A DNA stretch of 64,000 bases from Xenoacremonium recifei. Taxonomy: Eukaryota > Ascomycota > Sordariomycetes > Hypocreales > Nectriaceae. The notes beneath the pieces are model-generated. The model made no database searches, was not told where the DNA came from, and worked only from the letters and a program-made list of their open reading frames with translations. The stretch spans positions 354,878-418,877 of the forward strand of contig WOFQ01000030.1 in the NCBI GenBank assembly GCA_012184525.1, read 5' to 3'. A program made the position numbers and the translations under genes. Of the stretch, positions 22,537 to 33,657 are shown one piece after another (the stretch's first letter is position 1; each line of letters starts with the position of its first letter).

Positions 22537-24629
22537 CTACACCTTGCAAAATAGATCGTCAAAATACCACACCGCGTTTCCTTCTGGTTTCATCTCCTCC
22601 ATGGTGTACCCGTTTCCCAAATATTGGTAGCGATTTTCAGACCAATAGGTTATTTCATAGTCTTCATATCTCGGAGTATTCAACGCTTCGAAATAATGGA
22701 GCCTACTACCCGGCCAAATAGCCGTGACAGGGCCATGAGACTTCCCATTCTTGAACCACGATCGACAAGATGAAGACCAAACCAGCCGTTTCATCAGAGT
22801 ATGAGTGTGCTGAGAGAACTCCTTCACGCACGCCGATTTTGGATCAAATGCTTTGATATTCTCGCGTTGTAGTTTCTGAATCATCTGGAATAGGTAGCGG
22901 GTGTGCCACTCGAGAACTGGCAAAAGAGAAGAATGACTTGCTGGACCGTTTGGGCCAACGAAAACTACCATCTATCTGTTAGTAAGATCGAGCAAGAAAT
23001 TGTTGTCGTGACTGAACGTACGAAAGAGATTAGGAAACTCATCAACCATGATCGACAGGTAGCCTTGTGGAAAATCCCCGAACTTCTGGCGTAGATCCTG
23101 ACCATTGCGTCCGATGCATTTGTACGGGGGGGCAAACGACGTATCGAACCCTGTACAGCAAATGATAACATCTACCATATGTGCTTGTCCTGATTCATCA
23201 ATAACACCTGACTCGGTTATCTCCGCGACACTAGAGGTTATAACCTCGACATTATCTTGCGTCAAGCTTTGTAGATAACCAGACCCGGGAGTCATGCGAC
23301 GACAACCAAGAGCAAAGTCGGGTATCAAGTGTTCAGTGAGACGACTGTCGTTGTTCAATTGTTCTTTCATCATATTCTGCACAAATTCCCGAGAAACCTT
23401 TTGATCGGCACTGAGCGAGTGGTTCTATAGGATTAGTCAACATCGGCAGGCCATTTCTCATACAATGTCGTGATATAACGTACCAAAGTGAATCGTTTGT
23501 TCAACTCTCCCTCAACCTCTCGACAATACTTTTCATACTCTTGGGGGTCATTCTTGAATGATTCTATCTTCTCCGCAGAATCTTTAGAATGTTAGACCTT
23601 AAGAAAGGGCGCGTGAACATAGGCTGCTAAACCTACATCTAAAATTACTGCCTCCTGGGCCGGCGAGCTTAGCACCGAATCCAGTTGTAATCCAGACGGG
23701 AGAGCGCAAGAATGGGACCAGCTTTCCAACGACTAAGTATCGTGTTAATCCACAGCAACCAGGAGTAGAATTATTTCGAGGGTCAAACCATACTAGGTTG
23801 AATGCTAGGAATCACTTGCACAGCCGATGAACCGCCTCCAATTACCGCAACCGTCTTCTTGGAGAGATCGTAAGACTCATCCCAATGCGCACTGTGCATC
23901 ATTTTGCCTTTGAACTTTGAAAGGCCGGGTATGTTGGGATATCTCCACTGGCTTCAATTGTCCAGAGAATTAGTCGAGCACTTTACTCTAAATGAGGTAT
24001 TGATTGGGAAACTTACTTCAGCACCCCTGTGCCATTGACTAAGATTTCACAGCGATCAGAAATGATGCTGCCATTTGGAGCAAGTACAGATAATTCCCAT
24101 ACTCCGTCCGTCTCGTTCCATCTGGCTGACTGGACATGATGAGAGAGTTTGATATACTGATCTAATTCATACTTCGTTGCGATGTCCTTGAAATATTGCC
24201 AGATCTCGGTACCTGGAGAATAATACTGAGTCCATTCGGGATTTCTTGCCCACGAAAACTGGCTAGCGAAAGGTCAGTAAACAGATCTGTGAATTCGATG
24301 CTATGACTCAACTAGCTATGACTGGGAATGTCACATGTACAACCGGGATATCGATTTTCAAGCCAGGTGCCCCCGACATCGTCATTTTTCTCATATATCT
24401 GAAGTGTTACATTCTCAAGCAGGCGCTCGGTCTTATATGCAAGTTGGAGCCCGGTAGCTCCCGCTCCGACGCAAACGATTCTTACATGCCGTTTTGTAAA
24501 GATCGGAGACTCAGAGATGGCGTAATCCCCAAAGTTCTGCCGGTACCATTCGTTCTCGTGTAATTCGGCCGCGTTGCCAACTGAGGGGCTAGGTCCTAGG
24601 GACGAACTAATAAAGGTAGGCTGAGACAT
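22537..24629 (-). CDS. Baeyer-Villiger-type FAD monooxygenase
   Basis: A flavin- and NADPH-dependent monooxygenase that inserts oxygen next to a ketone carbonyl, giving an ester or lactone. Seven exons: 24629-24313, 24262-24017, 23951-23794, 23732-23637, 23581-23484, 23424-23022 and 22964-22537 (581 residues). GAGATG near residue 54 is the FAD Rossmann loop; GGTWLENRYPGCTCDIPSHS follows. The Baeyer-Villiger fingerprint FKGKMMHSAHWD is present, then GGGSSAVQ, the NADPH-binding loop. CTGFDTSF and FLFVGPNGPASHSS mark the C-terminal FAD segment. An in-frame upstream ATG exists, but the MSQPT start is closer to family length. Divergent from the Zn2Cys6 regulator at 25413; the shared 780-base promoter suggests direct control. 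The Trp-Asp end of the fingerprint fits fungal BVMOs on cyclic or methyl ketones. Confidence 0.93.
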
Positions 24630-25412
24630 CGTACGGAGATTCTTGGGACGACAAATCGCGACAGATAGGACAGCGTTAAACCAAAGTAACATCGATTGAA
24701 ATATCTACTTGTACCTGTTCGTATTCACTTGAATGATGCAGAAGCGGATGACAGCCACTGCTGAGCATTCCACAAGGACCTCGGATGGTACCTTGCCACT
24801 GCTGCCTAAGTAAGGGGTGCTTGAATCGATCATGTTCTTCGGGGGATGAAAGCTCGGCCCCGTCGTGATCCAATCAAATCTTCGTTTCGACCTCGGCATC
24901 CTTAGCAAGAGACCAAACCTAGTTGGCAACCAATGGGCAGCGCCAGGGACCCGAGTCTCCATTTGTTACTAAAAAGTGTCTGCATGTAGCAAAAGGTTGA
25001 ATGCCACAAAGTAAATCTCCTGATGCAAGAATGAGAGAGTGATAGATGTAAATAATATACTCCGCATGGAGAACATTCATCTGGATAGACACCGGCATGG
25101 AGAGCGCGACGTTTTATACGTTGACGTCCGTTCTAAGTGCCCAAACATCACCTTTATCGCCGCGTTATTTGCGTATCAAGATCTCAGGTTGTCGGCAGAT
25201 TAGGCAAAGTCATCTTTGGCGTAGAAATTAGCGGACCTCGTGATTGCTGTGTTGTTGAGGGTTTTCCGGATTCCTCATTTTACCCCGCATCCCCGGGATA
25301 AATTAAGTGGATACGTTCTAGAAAGTTGACTGGTCTTCGACCTACCTCACTCTTCAACACCTGCAGATTCTAACCTTCGACTCTATGATGCTTTCTAGAT
25401 AAGTTCTTGACT
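24630..25412. promoter_or_regulatory. Bidirectional promoter between BVMO and Zn2Cys6 regulator
   Basis: Shared 783-base region. It holds four copies of the pentamer CCGAG or its complement within about 180 bases (near 24778, 24852, 24894 and 24953). A minus-strand open frame at 24705-24962 has no features and is taken as leader. Mode of control is inferred only from the divergent layout. Confidence 0.45.
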
Positions 25413-28232
25413 ATGGATGGGTCAACTGCCTCCAGTACACTCGGCTACCGGCGCGCCCGCAAGAGAGCAGCTCTCGCCTGCCAATTGTGTCATGAGCGCA
25501 AGGTGCGATGCAACGTGACGCAGTCCGGGCCTCCTTGCGTTAATTGTCTAGGAGACGGCATGAAATGTGAGATAGTCCCTCGTGGGAGAGCGCGCGGTCG
25601 TCACCAGTCAGTGATACTACACAATACCTTTCATCGATCCTGCATAACTGACAAACAGAGAAGTCTGGTGAGGATCTTAGGAGAGCAACAAAGAGGTAGG
25701 ACACCGTCACCTCCTCCTCCACTACCTCCCCCTCCTCAGCCTCGGACTCCCTCGAATAATATCTGTACGTCATCTGTGGACGTTGAGGCTGTTTCGAACA
25801 CAATGGGAAGATCAAACTCATATTCCACCACATTGAGGCTCTGGACGCCGGAATCGGTTCCATCCTGCGACCGTGAACCTAGGAGGGAAGGTCAACAGCA
25901 TCAGCCCACGGCAAGTAATCAACCTGGGGGGCCAGGAGAATCCAATAGACAGGAAGAAGACAAAGATGCTGAAGGCGAACACGGAGGTTTCTCTGAAATT
26001 CTCGGAGATCAAGTAGCAAATGAAGAGACGGTGTGCATCTATACAGGTTAGTAGTAAGAACTCACCCTAGTAAGAGTAGGAACTTCGACGATAGTTGGTC
26101 TGACATCTTCAAACTTGCAGGTGATCCTCAAGGACTGGGCCTTGTTGTCGATATTTGCAAGCCTGATCGGCACGTTCACGGTAATCATTTCATGATACCC
26201 CGAGCAGCGACGAAGAACACATTGTCACCTGAAGACCTTGCTGCACTGCATGCAAAGGGCTGTTTTACCCTGCCAACCGAGCATGTTAGAAAGCAGCTTT
26301 TACGTTGTTACTTTCATCATATACACCCGTTTCTTCCAATCCTCGAAGCCAATACTTTTATCCACCAGTACGGGACAGGAGGTCCAAAGCAAACAAACCT
26401 ATTGCTACTTTGGAGTATGTTCTTTGCGTCATCAAGTGTAAGTAGAATCCTCAGTGAAATCTGGCCTCGGATAATCATTAAGCAAGCCCCATGATAGTTC
26501 CTTGATGATCAAACTGTAACCGTGGCGGGATACTCCTCGAGGAAGGCCATGAAAAAGTCCATCTTTCAGCGGGCAAAGGTAGGATCCCCATGCGGAGGTT
26601 CTATGGAGCTTTTAAGGCTAATAAATTGCCACAAGGCACTTTACAACGCAGATTACGAGAAGGAAAAGATTCCTCTCATACAGTCGGTGCTTCTACTAGC
26701 GTACTGGTACGCTGATTCTGAGGATCGTGATGGGTCGTGGCACTGGATTGGGATTGCGATTAGTCTTTGTCAGACTATGGGGTTGCATCGCAATCCCATC
26801 CAGCAGACTCCATTTAAAAAAAGCCTCATGTTTCGAGATCAGGCTACTACCGAGAGAACCTTTCGTCTCTGGCGGCTCATTTGGTGGGCTTGCTACTTCC
26901 GAGATACCTGGCTGTCCTTTGGCATGGGCCGGCCTACACGAATCAGCCTGTCTGATTGTGACATGCCGCTTCCTACGGAAGCTGATTTCAATGCCCTGAT
27001 TTGCGATATATCACCTGAACATGCTAATACTTATATGCCAAAGGATGAGCAACATTGCCTGCCTACTCTGTGGTCCTCTCTGTTGGAGACTACGTTTGTC
27101 CTTGGTAGTATCTTGAAGCATCACTATCGGCCTTGGAAGCCGGATAATCGTCCCCAAGACCTGATCGATCAAGACAGAAGAAAGCTACTGCGGTGCCGAG
27201 CAACCTTTCCAAGTGAGGATTTATGCGAATCACCAATCGTACTTTCTCATTTCTACCATCTCTGTGTTTACTATGAGTAAGCTGGAATATTAATTTAGCT
27301 ATAATCAGCAACGTATTCACTAACTATCCAAGGGCGTGCAATATAGCACTACATCGGCCGTACATGGCCGGAAGACCGGGACTGTCGTCAAGCACTGAAG
27401 ATGAATCCTGGGAGTTGCTAGCCCTGCAGCGGTCAAAGATCGCGACATCCAATATTGATGGCGTCCTGAACAAAATGACAGCGTCAAGAATGATACAAAC
27501 TTGCCAACCTATGATGTGAATGCTTATAACCCCTTTCAATACCTCGATGAAAGATCTGACGACTGTCACTAGGGTTACTGCCATGATTCCAGCCTTGCAA
27601 ATACATCTATTTGAGTCGACCTCTGATGATCCAATCGCCAGAACACTTGGCCAGAATCATTTAGACATTTCAATGATTTTACTTAGCGAGCTCCGATCTA
27701 TGTATTGGGCGGCCGACTTCATTCATTCTCTTTTTCTCAGAGCAATCAACGAGCTAAAAGCACGAGGCGTCCGAGAAGGTAACCTTGGGATAGCTGCATC
27801 TGTTGCTCACCGTTCACGTGATTCTATACTGAACGAAACGACGTCAGGCAATGCGCCGCACGAATCTCGAGCGCCAGTGACCCCCCAATCGCACACGACC
27901 GATCTACCTAACATTATTGATCATATAACAAACACAAAAGGCTGTCGCCAGGAACAAAGTCCGGATTTACAAGTAAATAGTGACATCGACTTTGCCTTTG
28001 CTTGTGATTTACCATTTCAATTTGACTTGGGTTGCGACTATTCTAGTTTCGGAGCGTTCGATCCGTCTCTGGAACTATTTGCCGGGTAAACATACTTGGC
28101 TCCGCCCCTTTACACCCGCTTAGCAACTAATACTTTAGCAGGCAATGCAAGACTCCCCGAAACTTGTATCTCTCGGACGCAGATTTGAATCTACTGTTTG
28201 GAGTTACAGATGAACAACAAGAAGCCGGATGA
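25413..28232 (+). CDS. Zn(II)2Cys6 transcription factor with fungal_trans domain (regulator 1)
   Basis: A nuclear DNA-binding regulator, likely pathway-specific. Seven exons: 25413-26046, 26121-26437, 26498-26578, 26636-27276, 27333-27515, 27573-28085 and 28142-28232 (819 residues). The zinc cluster is CQLCHERKVRC...CVNCLGDGMKC at residues 26-54, six Cys with normal spacing. A proline-rich linker (PPPPLPPPPQP) and an acidic, Gln-rich stretch follow. The middle domain has FLPILEANTFIHQYG, LIQSVLLLAYWYAD, WWACYFRDTWLSFGMGRP and LHRPYMAGRPGL, hallmarks of fungal_trans. The intron 26579-26635 is 57 bases without a stop, so retention cannot be excluded, but removing it gives the family sequence. 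The last short exon is less certain. Divergent with the BVMO and convergent with the esterase. Confidence 0.9.
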
Positions 28233-28296
28233 TTACGAGGCTAATTTAGTATCGACACAAAGCTTCATCTAATTTTCATTCGTGATGATACGCCTT

Positions 28297-29459
28297 TCAG
28301 CTTTCATCTTGCCACATCGCAATATCTTCGATTATGTTCTCTCTCCATTTCCTACTCGCCTCGAGCTGCGGAAGCACATTAAAAGCGTGCGGCATTCCAG
28401 AATAAACCTGCAACCTTGTCGCTACTTTCGCATGTCTCAATTTCTCCTCAAAAAGAAGTGCCTCGTCCCTCAAACAATCCATCCCTGCAACATGGAAGCT
28501 GGTGGGTGGCCATGACGTAGGTTCGAAGTTGCTGTCAGCGGCCAACAGAGGCGATAATACTGCTTCTGACCCCACGAAGTGTCTTTTCTCGTCATCGCCA
28601 CTCCCAGTGCGTCCCAAGTACATGTCCCAAAAAAAACGAGCGCGATCCAGTCCAAGCATAGCATCATCATGGTTCTGCACATATGAGGCGATGTCTTGGC
28701 TGCGCAGGAGATGGAAAGGGAAAAGATTGACATCAACGGTCGGAGGGCAGCTAAGAATCAACTTATCGATTCTGCGTTTGATATTGACGGCACTAATATC
28801 ATTGATTTCTGTGCGTTGGCTCTCTCTGATTGCACATCCAATTGCAAGATGGGCCCCAGCTGATGTTCCAGAGAGAATAATTCTTGCTGGCCCGGTTCCA
28901 AGCTTCTGTTTTTCTGAAGTTGATCCAACGATATATTCTAACGCCGCGCAAACGTCGTTCAGCTGGGCTGGGAATAAGTACTCCGGCGAATGCCGGTAAC
29001 AAAGATTTACAACAGAATAACCAGGTGGTGCTCGATCAGAGAGAGCCTTGCAAAGATAGGCACAGAATGGTTCTTCAGTCTCAAGACTTCCCAAATGCCA
29101 GCCACCAGAATGGAGATGAATGATGACGGGGAGGGATGAGGTACATTCGAGGGGTGCATTTTTGGGTCGGTAGAGTCGTGCTTGGACGACCGAGCTATCC
29201 GAGGTTGGGATCAATAGCTCTGAAACCATGATATTGTCTGTTTTGCTTTGCGTTTAGTTCGATGAAAAAGACTTCGCGGCGAAATAAACATACCTGGTAC
29301 AGGCCCGAAGAATTCTCTATGCTGCCTAGCTCGCGTTTCATTCAAGTACAATCGCCTTTCATCCTGATTCATTGTAATAGGAGGAGACCGCAAACGTCCA
29401 GAATTCAAAAATCGAGCCCACTCTTCTGAGGGGATGGCGTAATTTGAATAATCAGCCAT
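28297..29459 (-). CDS. Alpha/beta-hydrolase fold-3 esterase/lipase (HSL family)
   Basis: A serine esterase of the hormone-sensitive-lipase group that hydrolyses short esters or lactones. Exons 29459-29294 and 29237-28297 (368 residues). The oxyanion motif is HLHSGGWHLG, with Ser in place of the usual second-position Gly of HGGG. The nucleophile elbow is GTSAGA; the acid is probably the Asp of MDCLRDEA, and the base is the His of GMPHAF near the C-terminus. The N-terminal MADYSNYAIPSEEW is common in fungal members of this family. No signal peptide, so cytosolic. In context it could hydrolyse the ester or lactone made by the neighbouring Baeyer-Villiger enzyme. Convergent with regulator 1 (64 bases apart) and divergent with the dehydrogenase at 29754. 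Confidence 0.92.
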
Positions 29460-29598
29460 TCTGCCGTACCACGGGATAGTAGTAGATAAAAATGAAGTCA
29501 AGCTTTTCCAGTAGTCCCTAGAAAGTGTCAGTACATTAATTAATCTGTGCCTAGGGGTGGACTTTGATATTTTAGTAGCTCTCTATTATCTCTCATGC

Positions 29599-29646
29599 GA
29601 GCCGAGGCTTGCGTGTGAGCCGAGATTAGGGTACGTCGAGCCGAGG
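29599..29646. promoter_or_regulatory. Three direct copies of GAGCCGAG in the esterase/HADH promoter
   Basis: GAGCCGAGG at 29599, GAGCCGAGA at 29617 and GAGCCGAGG at 29638, spaced 18 and 21 bases (about two helical turns), lie midway in the 294-base divergent promoter. The same octamer occurs at 32080 upstream of the cyclase and SDR2. This fits a regulator binding site; it is a sequence observation without binding proof. Confidence 0.5.
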
Positions 29647-29753
29647 TTTCGCGATGCTTATATCACCGCAGATTCCATTTGTGTGAAATTGAATACAACA
29701 AATCAGATTTGCCGATAAGTTCCTGGCTTGACAAACAACAGTGAACATCAATA

Positions 29754-30824
29754 ATGTCACCAAGAGGAATTCCCAATGACGTTAAGCCTAACGCCACCAT
29801 TGCACTGATCGGGGTGGGCACAATCGGGCTATCATTTGCGGCGTTGCATCTCTCAGGCCTCAAAGCGGAAAGAATTTTCATCTATGACTCGCGTCCTGAT
29901 GTACATCAGTATGTTGAAACAAACTTGCCAGGTTAGTCGGAATTTACAATAATTTTCCGGCATTCTTTACACACAAAAACAGACAGTTCGACTAACAGCT
30001 ACCTCCTTATAGAGTTTCTCGTAACTTGCAGTCTTCGCCTTCAAGAGGAAGCCGTGCCTGATGTCGCGCAGCTTTTCGCTTGCGGTCGGATCATCATTGC
30101 ACCGAATCTTGCTGAGGCAGTCCAAAGCGCCGACATAGTACAGGAACAAGGGCCAGAAAACATCAAAGTGGAATCCCTGGCACCCGTATCTGCGCTGTTC
30201 TGGTCTAGCACTTCCGGAATTCCAGCTTCTGTTCAGTCGGAGAAGATGAAAGACAAACAGAGATTGATGATTGTACATCCCTTCAACCCGCCACACATAA
30301 TGCCCCTACTAGAAATAGTTCTTTCACCGGGAGCTGACGATCTGAGTTCCGTTCGCCTAGCCCGCACTAAGGAATACTAGAATCAACTGAAACGAGATCC
30401 TATTGTCATCAAAAAAGAGGTTACTGGCTTTGTGGCGAACCGACTTTCATTCGCATTGTTCAGAGAGATGGCCTATCTCGTTGAAAACGGAATTGTCGAA
30501 GTAGCTGATATTGACGAAATAGTCCGACAAAGTATTGGGCCAAGATGGGCAGTTAAAGGTCCATTGTGGAGTTATCACGCTGGCGGAGGGAAAGAGGGTC
30601 TTTCGGGGTTCTTTGAAAAGATTGGGAATACGATTCAGGCCTGTTGGCATGATCTTGGAGACCTTCAGATTGAAGAACCTGAAAACGATAAAGTATTGTG
30701 TGGTTGGCAGCAAAGGTTGTGCGAAAAGGTTGAAGCTACGTATGGAAAGATAGGTATGGGACAGCTTAGATTGAGAGACGACACAATGAACCTAGTTTTG
30801 AGGGTCATTGGTACAAGTAGTTGA
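29754..30824 (+). pseudogene. 3-hydroxyacyl-CoA dehydrogenase-like gene with one in-frame amber codon
   Basis: An NAD-dependent dehydrogenase of the 3-hydroxyacyl-CoA / L-gulonate 3-dehydrogenase (lambda-crystallin-like) group. Exons 29754-29931 and 30013-30824 (329 codons). The Rossmann loop GVGTIG is at residues 20-25. ADIVQEQGPEN, the catalytic-His segment VHPFNPPHIMPLLEIV and VTGFVANRL of the C-terminal domain are intact. Codon 182 (30378-30380) is TAG, between TKEY and NQLKRDPIVIKKE. Relatives read straight through here, and I see no GT-AG pair that would remove it without losing conserved residues. A single C-to-T change from CAG, or G-to-A from TGG, explains it. The lesion separates the cofactor and C-terminal domains. 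The rest is well preserved, so the loss is recent or a base-call error. Confidence 0.87.
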
Positions 30825-30999
30825 ACACAAACAATTGCTTCTCAAAGGAAAAGGATTTTACCAATCCAAATATCCGTAAGTCAAAAGTCCATACCGCTCT
30901 ATAGCTGCCACAACATAAAAAATTGTCAAGATTTCCTAAGTGATTGGATTTGTGCCACCTGCACAGAATAGACAGAAGACTAAGGATACTAGATATAAT

Positions 31000-31831
31000 T
31001 CATCTGCCGTGCATTCCTCCATCAATTGGCATGCGAACTCCCGTGATGTAATCGGAGGCTGGGCTGCAGAAAAATAAAGTGATTCCCTTGAAATCTTCTG
31101 GCAAACCCCATCTCCCCAATGGCGTACGGGATAGGATATAATCTTTGAAGCCAGCCTCATTCTCAAAATAACCTTTTGTAAGGGGAGTAAGTATGTACCT
31201 ATTGACATGTTAGCGGATCCCACAAGCGTCAGTAGACGAAAGTTACTCACCCGGGGCAGAGGCAGTTTACTTGAATACCATACTTTGCCCACTCATTCGC
31301 AAATGCTGAGGTGAATTGATTGACGGCCCCTTTTGTGCCAGCATATGCGGAGATATTCTCAGTCGCGATCATGCCAGCTAATGAGGAAACATTGAGGATC
31401 TTTCCCCCTCTGCCCCTGGAAATCATGTGCTTGCCCACTTCCTGGGTGATGACATAATTAGATGTCATGTTGATGCTAAAAACCTTTTCACGGAATGCAT
31501 CGTCTACTTCAAGAATTGGTTTGTGCCCACTGATACCGGCGCAATTGATGAGAATATCAAGTTGATGGCCATCCTCTAGGATTTGTCCCACAACCTTCCG
31601 AATGTCGGATACGATGGCGAGATTGCATTCATAAACCGAAACAGTTACAGGAAGTTTTGCTAAAGCATTCTTCGTGGTCTTTTCGGGGTCCCCCGGCACC
31701 TGAATGATGATGATATTGGCGCCAGCTTCGGCAAGGGCTTGAGCCATAGCTCCACCAATACCTCCATTTGCACCCGTGATAATGGCTGTCTTTCCGCCAA
31801 TCTTGAAAAGATCGAGAACGTTTTTGGTCAT
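31000..31831 (-). CDS. Short-chain dehydrogenase/reductase (SDR2)
   Basis: A second classical SDR, closest in feel to gluconate 5-dehydrogenase or 3-oxoacyl reductase types. Exons 31831-31251 and 31198-31000 (259 residues). IITGANGGIG is the cofactor loop, INCAGIS the NAG motif, LNVSSLAG the catalytic Ser, and YAGTKGA the Tyr-Lys pair. The second exon has LGRWGLPEDFKG and ends with ITGVRMPIDGGMHGR, the usual end of 250-260-residue SDRs. The intron is canonical (GTGAGT...ATAG, 52 bases). Divergent from the cyclase-family gene at 32293, sharing a 460-base promoter with four CCGAG/CTCGG pentamers. It may oxidise a hydroxy acid or alcohol intermediate of the pathway. Confidence 0.93.
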
Positions 31832-32292
31832 TTTGTTGCAAGAGTTGATGGGTCTCCAACTTAATTGTCTTATAAAATAGGTTGTAGGAAATGTAAGAAT
31901 GAAAAAGATTTATTGTAGTCTAGTGTACTTGGAGGAACCGACATATATTTGGCGCAAATTTCCGAGGCTCCTCTTCAGGTACCAATCATGTCTGTTTTCA
32001 AACCGAGGACGAAGACACAAGTTGAGCGGCCGCGTAGCGCAATCTAGGCCTAGGCGGCTACTAAAATCCACATCGTCAAGAGCCGAGCTAGATCCGAAAC
32101 TGTTCGCTAGTTAGTTTCCCGGTCTTGGGACCTCGGATCTAGGGTACGGCAGACCTCTCTTTGTTGGCCTTGAAGAATTTCTAGAGTTAAAATCTCTTCG
32201 AGAGTGAGTGTCATTGCAAACTGGCATACTTCGAGATAACACTATACGATAGATCCAAAATATCAGTGCCCTGACAATAAGCTCACACAACC
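31832..32292. promoter_or_regulatory. Bidirectional promoter between SDR2 and cyclase gene
   Basis: 461 bases. CCGAG/CTCGG pentamers occur near 31962, 32003, 32083 (as GAGCCGAG) and 32131. One or fewer is expected by chance at even base composition. Candidate site for the pathway regulator; unproven. Confidence 0.45.
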
Positions 32293-33657
32293 ATGGAGGT
32301 CCCAAAATACTCTGAGCTTCCGTCTGTTAGCGGAAGACCAATGAACTGCTCCTGGGATATATGGAACCAGATTCACGAGGATAAAACGGGGAGAAAGGGG
32401 GAGAAAGATTGGATCGGAACATTGAACCACCTCACGCCTGATGTTGTTGCTGCAGCCAGCCAGGAGATACAGACCGGAGAAAGGGTATCGCTGAAGTATG
32501 TATATCATGGGCTTCATGGGGTCGCCTACCTTTTCTTTTATGTTTTTCCTTTTCTTTTATGTTTTTCCTTTTCTTTTATGTTTTTCCTTTTCTTTTAATA
32601 ACCACTTCTTCTATGATAGCTGGCCACTAGATGCGTATACCCATGTTGGGTTTCAGAGGAAGAAACTACAGTTTACTCAGATTGACGGACATCGAGTCAC
32701 TGGGGGAAAGTTTTTGGCCAATGACGACGAGGTAAATGCTCGGAGGTACAAACTTTACGAGACTATTGCTGAAAAACGTTGGTCCCAAGATATGCTTCAA
32801 TACCCAAATTAGCAGCCAGTGGGATGGGCTTTGCCATTTCGGTCATTCGCAAAGCTCACTGTACTATAATGGAGCTACTCATGAGGAAATGCAACAAGCC
32901 CGGGAAATTCGACCTGGCTCTATCGACGGTAAGAGAGCTAGATCTTACTCTCAAGACATACATTTAATCGATCTTTCAGAGTGGTCCAAAATTGGCGGAA
33001 TTTGTGGCCGAGGGGTGTTGCTTGATTTCTATGCATTCGCCAAAGCTCATGGAATCGAGTACTGCCCTGGAGACACCCACCGGATTCCAGTCTCTAGTCT
33101 GGACAAGGTGGCAACCTGGGAGGGAGTAGTTCTACGCCCCGGTGATATTATCATACTCCGTACTGGTTGGACAGAATGGCACGACTCTATAAGTACTGAT
33201 GAAGAAAAAATCTCTTTAACCAGAGATAAGCATGACAACGCAGGTCTTCTTGCTGGAGAAGAGACCGCTGCATGGGTTTGGTATGGGATAATAACAACTC
33301 TTCTCCTCCTGCCTAACTAGTCTGTAGGGACCATCGTATCTCTGCCATAGCAGCAGATAACCCAACAGTTGAAGCATGGCCCCCTACCAAGGAGACTCAG
33401 TGTAAGATGTCTCTATATCTTTTGTGACCTCAATTTCCTTCACAGGATGTTAGATCATGTGACTAATTCCATTGATTGCAGTGCTCCACGAATACCTTCT
33501 CCCAAGTCTGGGATGCCCCCTCGGCGAGCTATGGGACTTGAAAGCTCTCTCGGAAATGTGTGCAAGGCATAAAAGATACACCTTTTTTCTCGCTTCGGCT
33601 CCATTGAATGTTCGAGGTGCTATTGCAACGCCAGCAAATGCCGTAGCAGTTATGTAG
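32293..33657 (+). CDS. Cyclase-family metal-dependent hydrolase (kynurenine-formamidase fold)
   Basis: A putative metal-dependent hydrolase of the PF04199 'cyclase' family; members hydrolyse formamides, esters or lactones. Six exons: 32293-32495, 32620-32731, 32790-32928, 32980-33280, 33328-33401 and 33482-33657 (334 residues). The spliced protein reads WNQIH, LNHLTPDVV, NWPLDAYTH, then FNTQISSQWDGLCHFGH, the metal-binding region, followed by GRGVLLDFYAFA, LRPGDIIILRTGWTEWH and WDHRISAIAADNPTVEAWP. C-terminal LHEYLLPSLGCPLGELWDL is typical of fungal members. The first intron (124 bases) is swollen by a 19-base tandem repeat. Intron 32929-32979 is 51 bases without a stop, but its GTAAGA...TTTCAG signals are excellent. 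In context a lactone hydrolase downstream of the BVMO is attractive, but is inference. Confidence 0.9.
32530..32597 (+). repeat. 19-base tandem repeat inside intron 1 of the cyclase gene
   Basis: About 3.6 copies of the pyrimidine-rich unit CTTTTCTTTTATGTTTTTC, with identical copies starting at 32530, 32549 and 32568 and a partial one at 32587. Likely a slippage minisatellite; it doubles the intron's length. Confidence 0.9.

Noticed and set aside
24705..24962. Open frame upstream of the BVMO as a separate small gene
   Set aside because: No motif or codon bias; it lies in the shared promoter and overlaps a competing frame.
30340..30420. An intron that would remove the amber codon in the HADH-like gene
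   Set aside because: No donor-acceptor pair in range keeps frame and the conserved residues; the only candidates are under 40 bases or delete conserved sequence.
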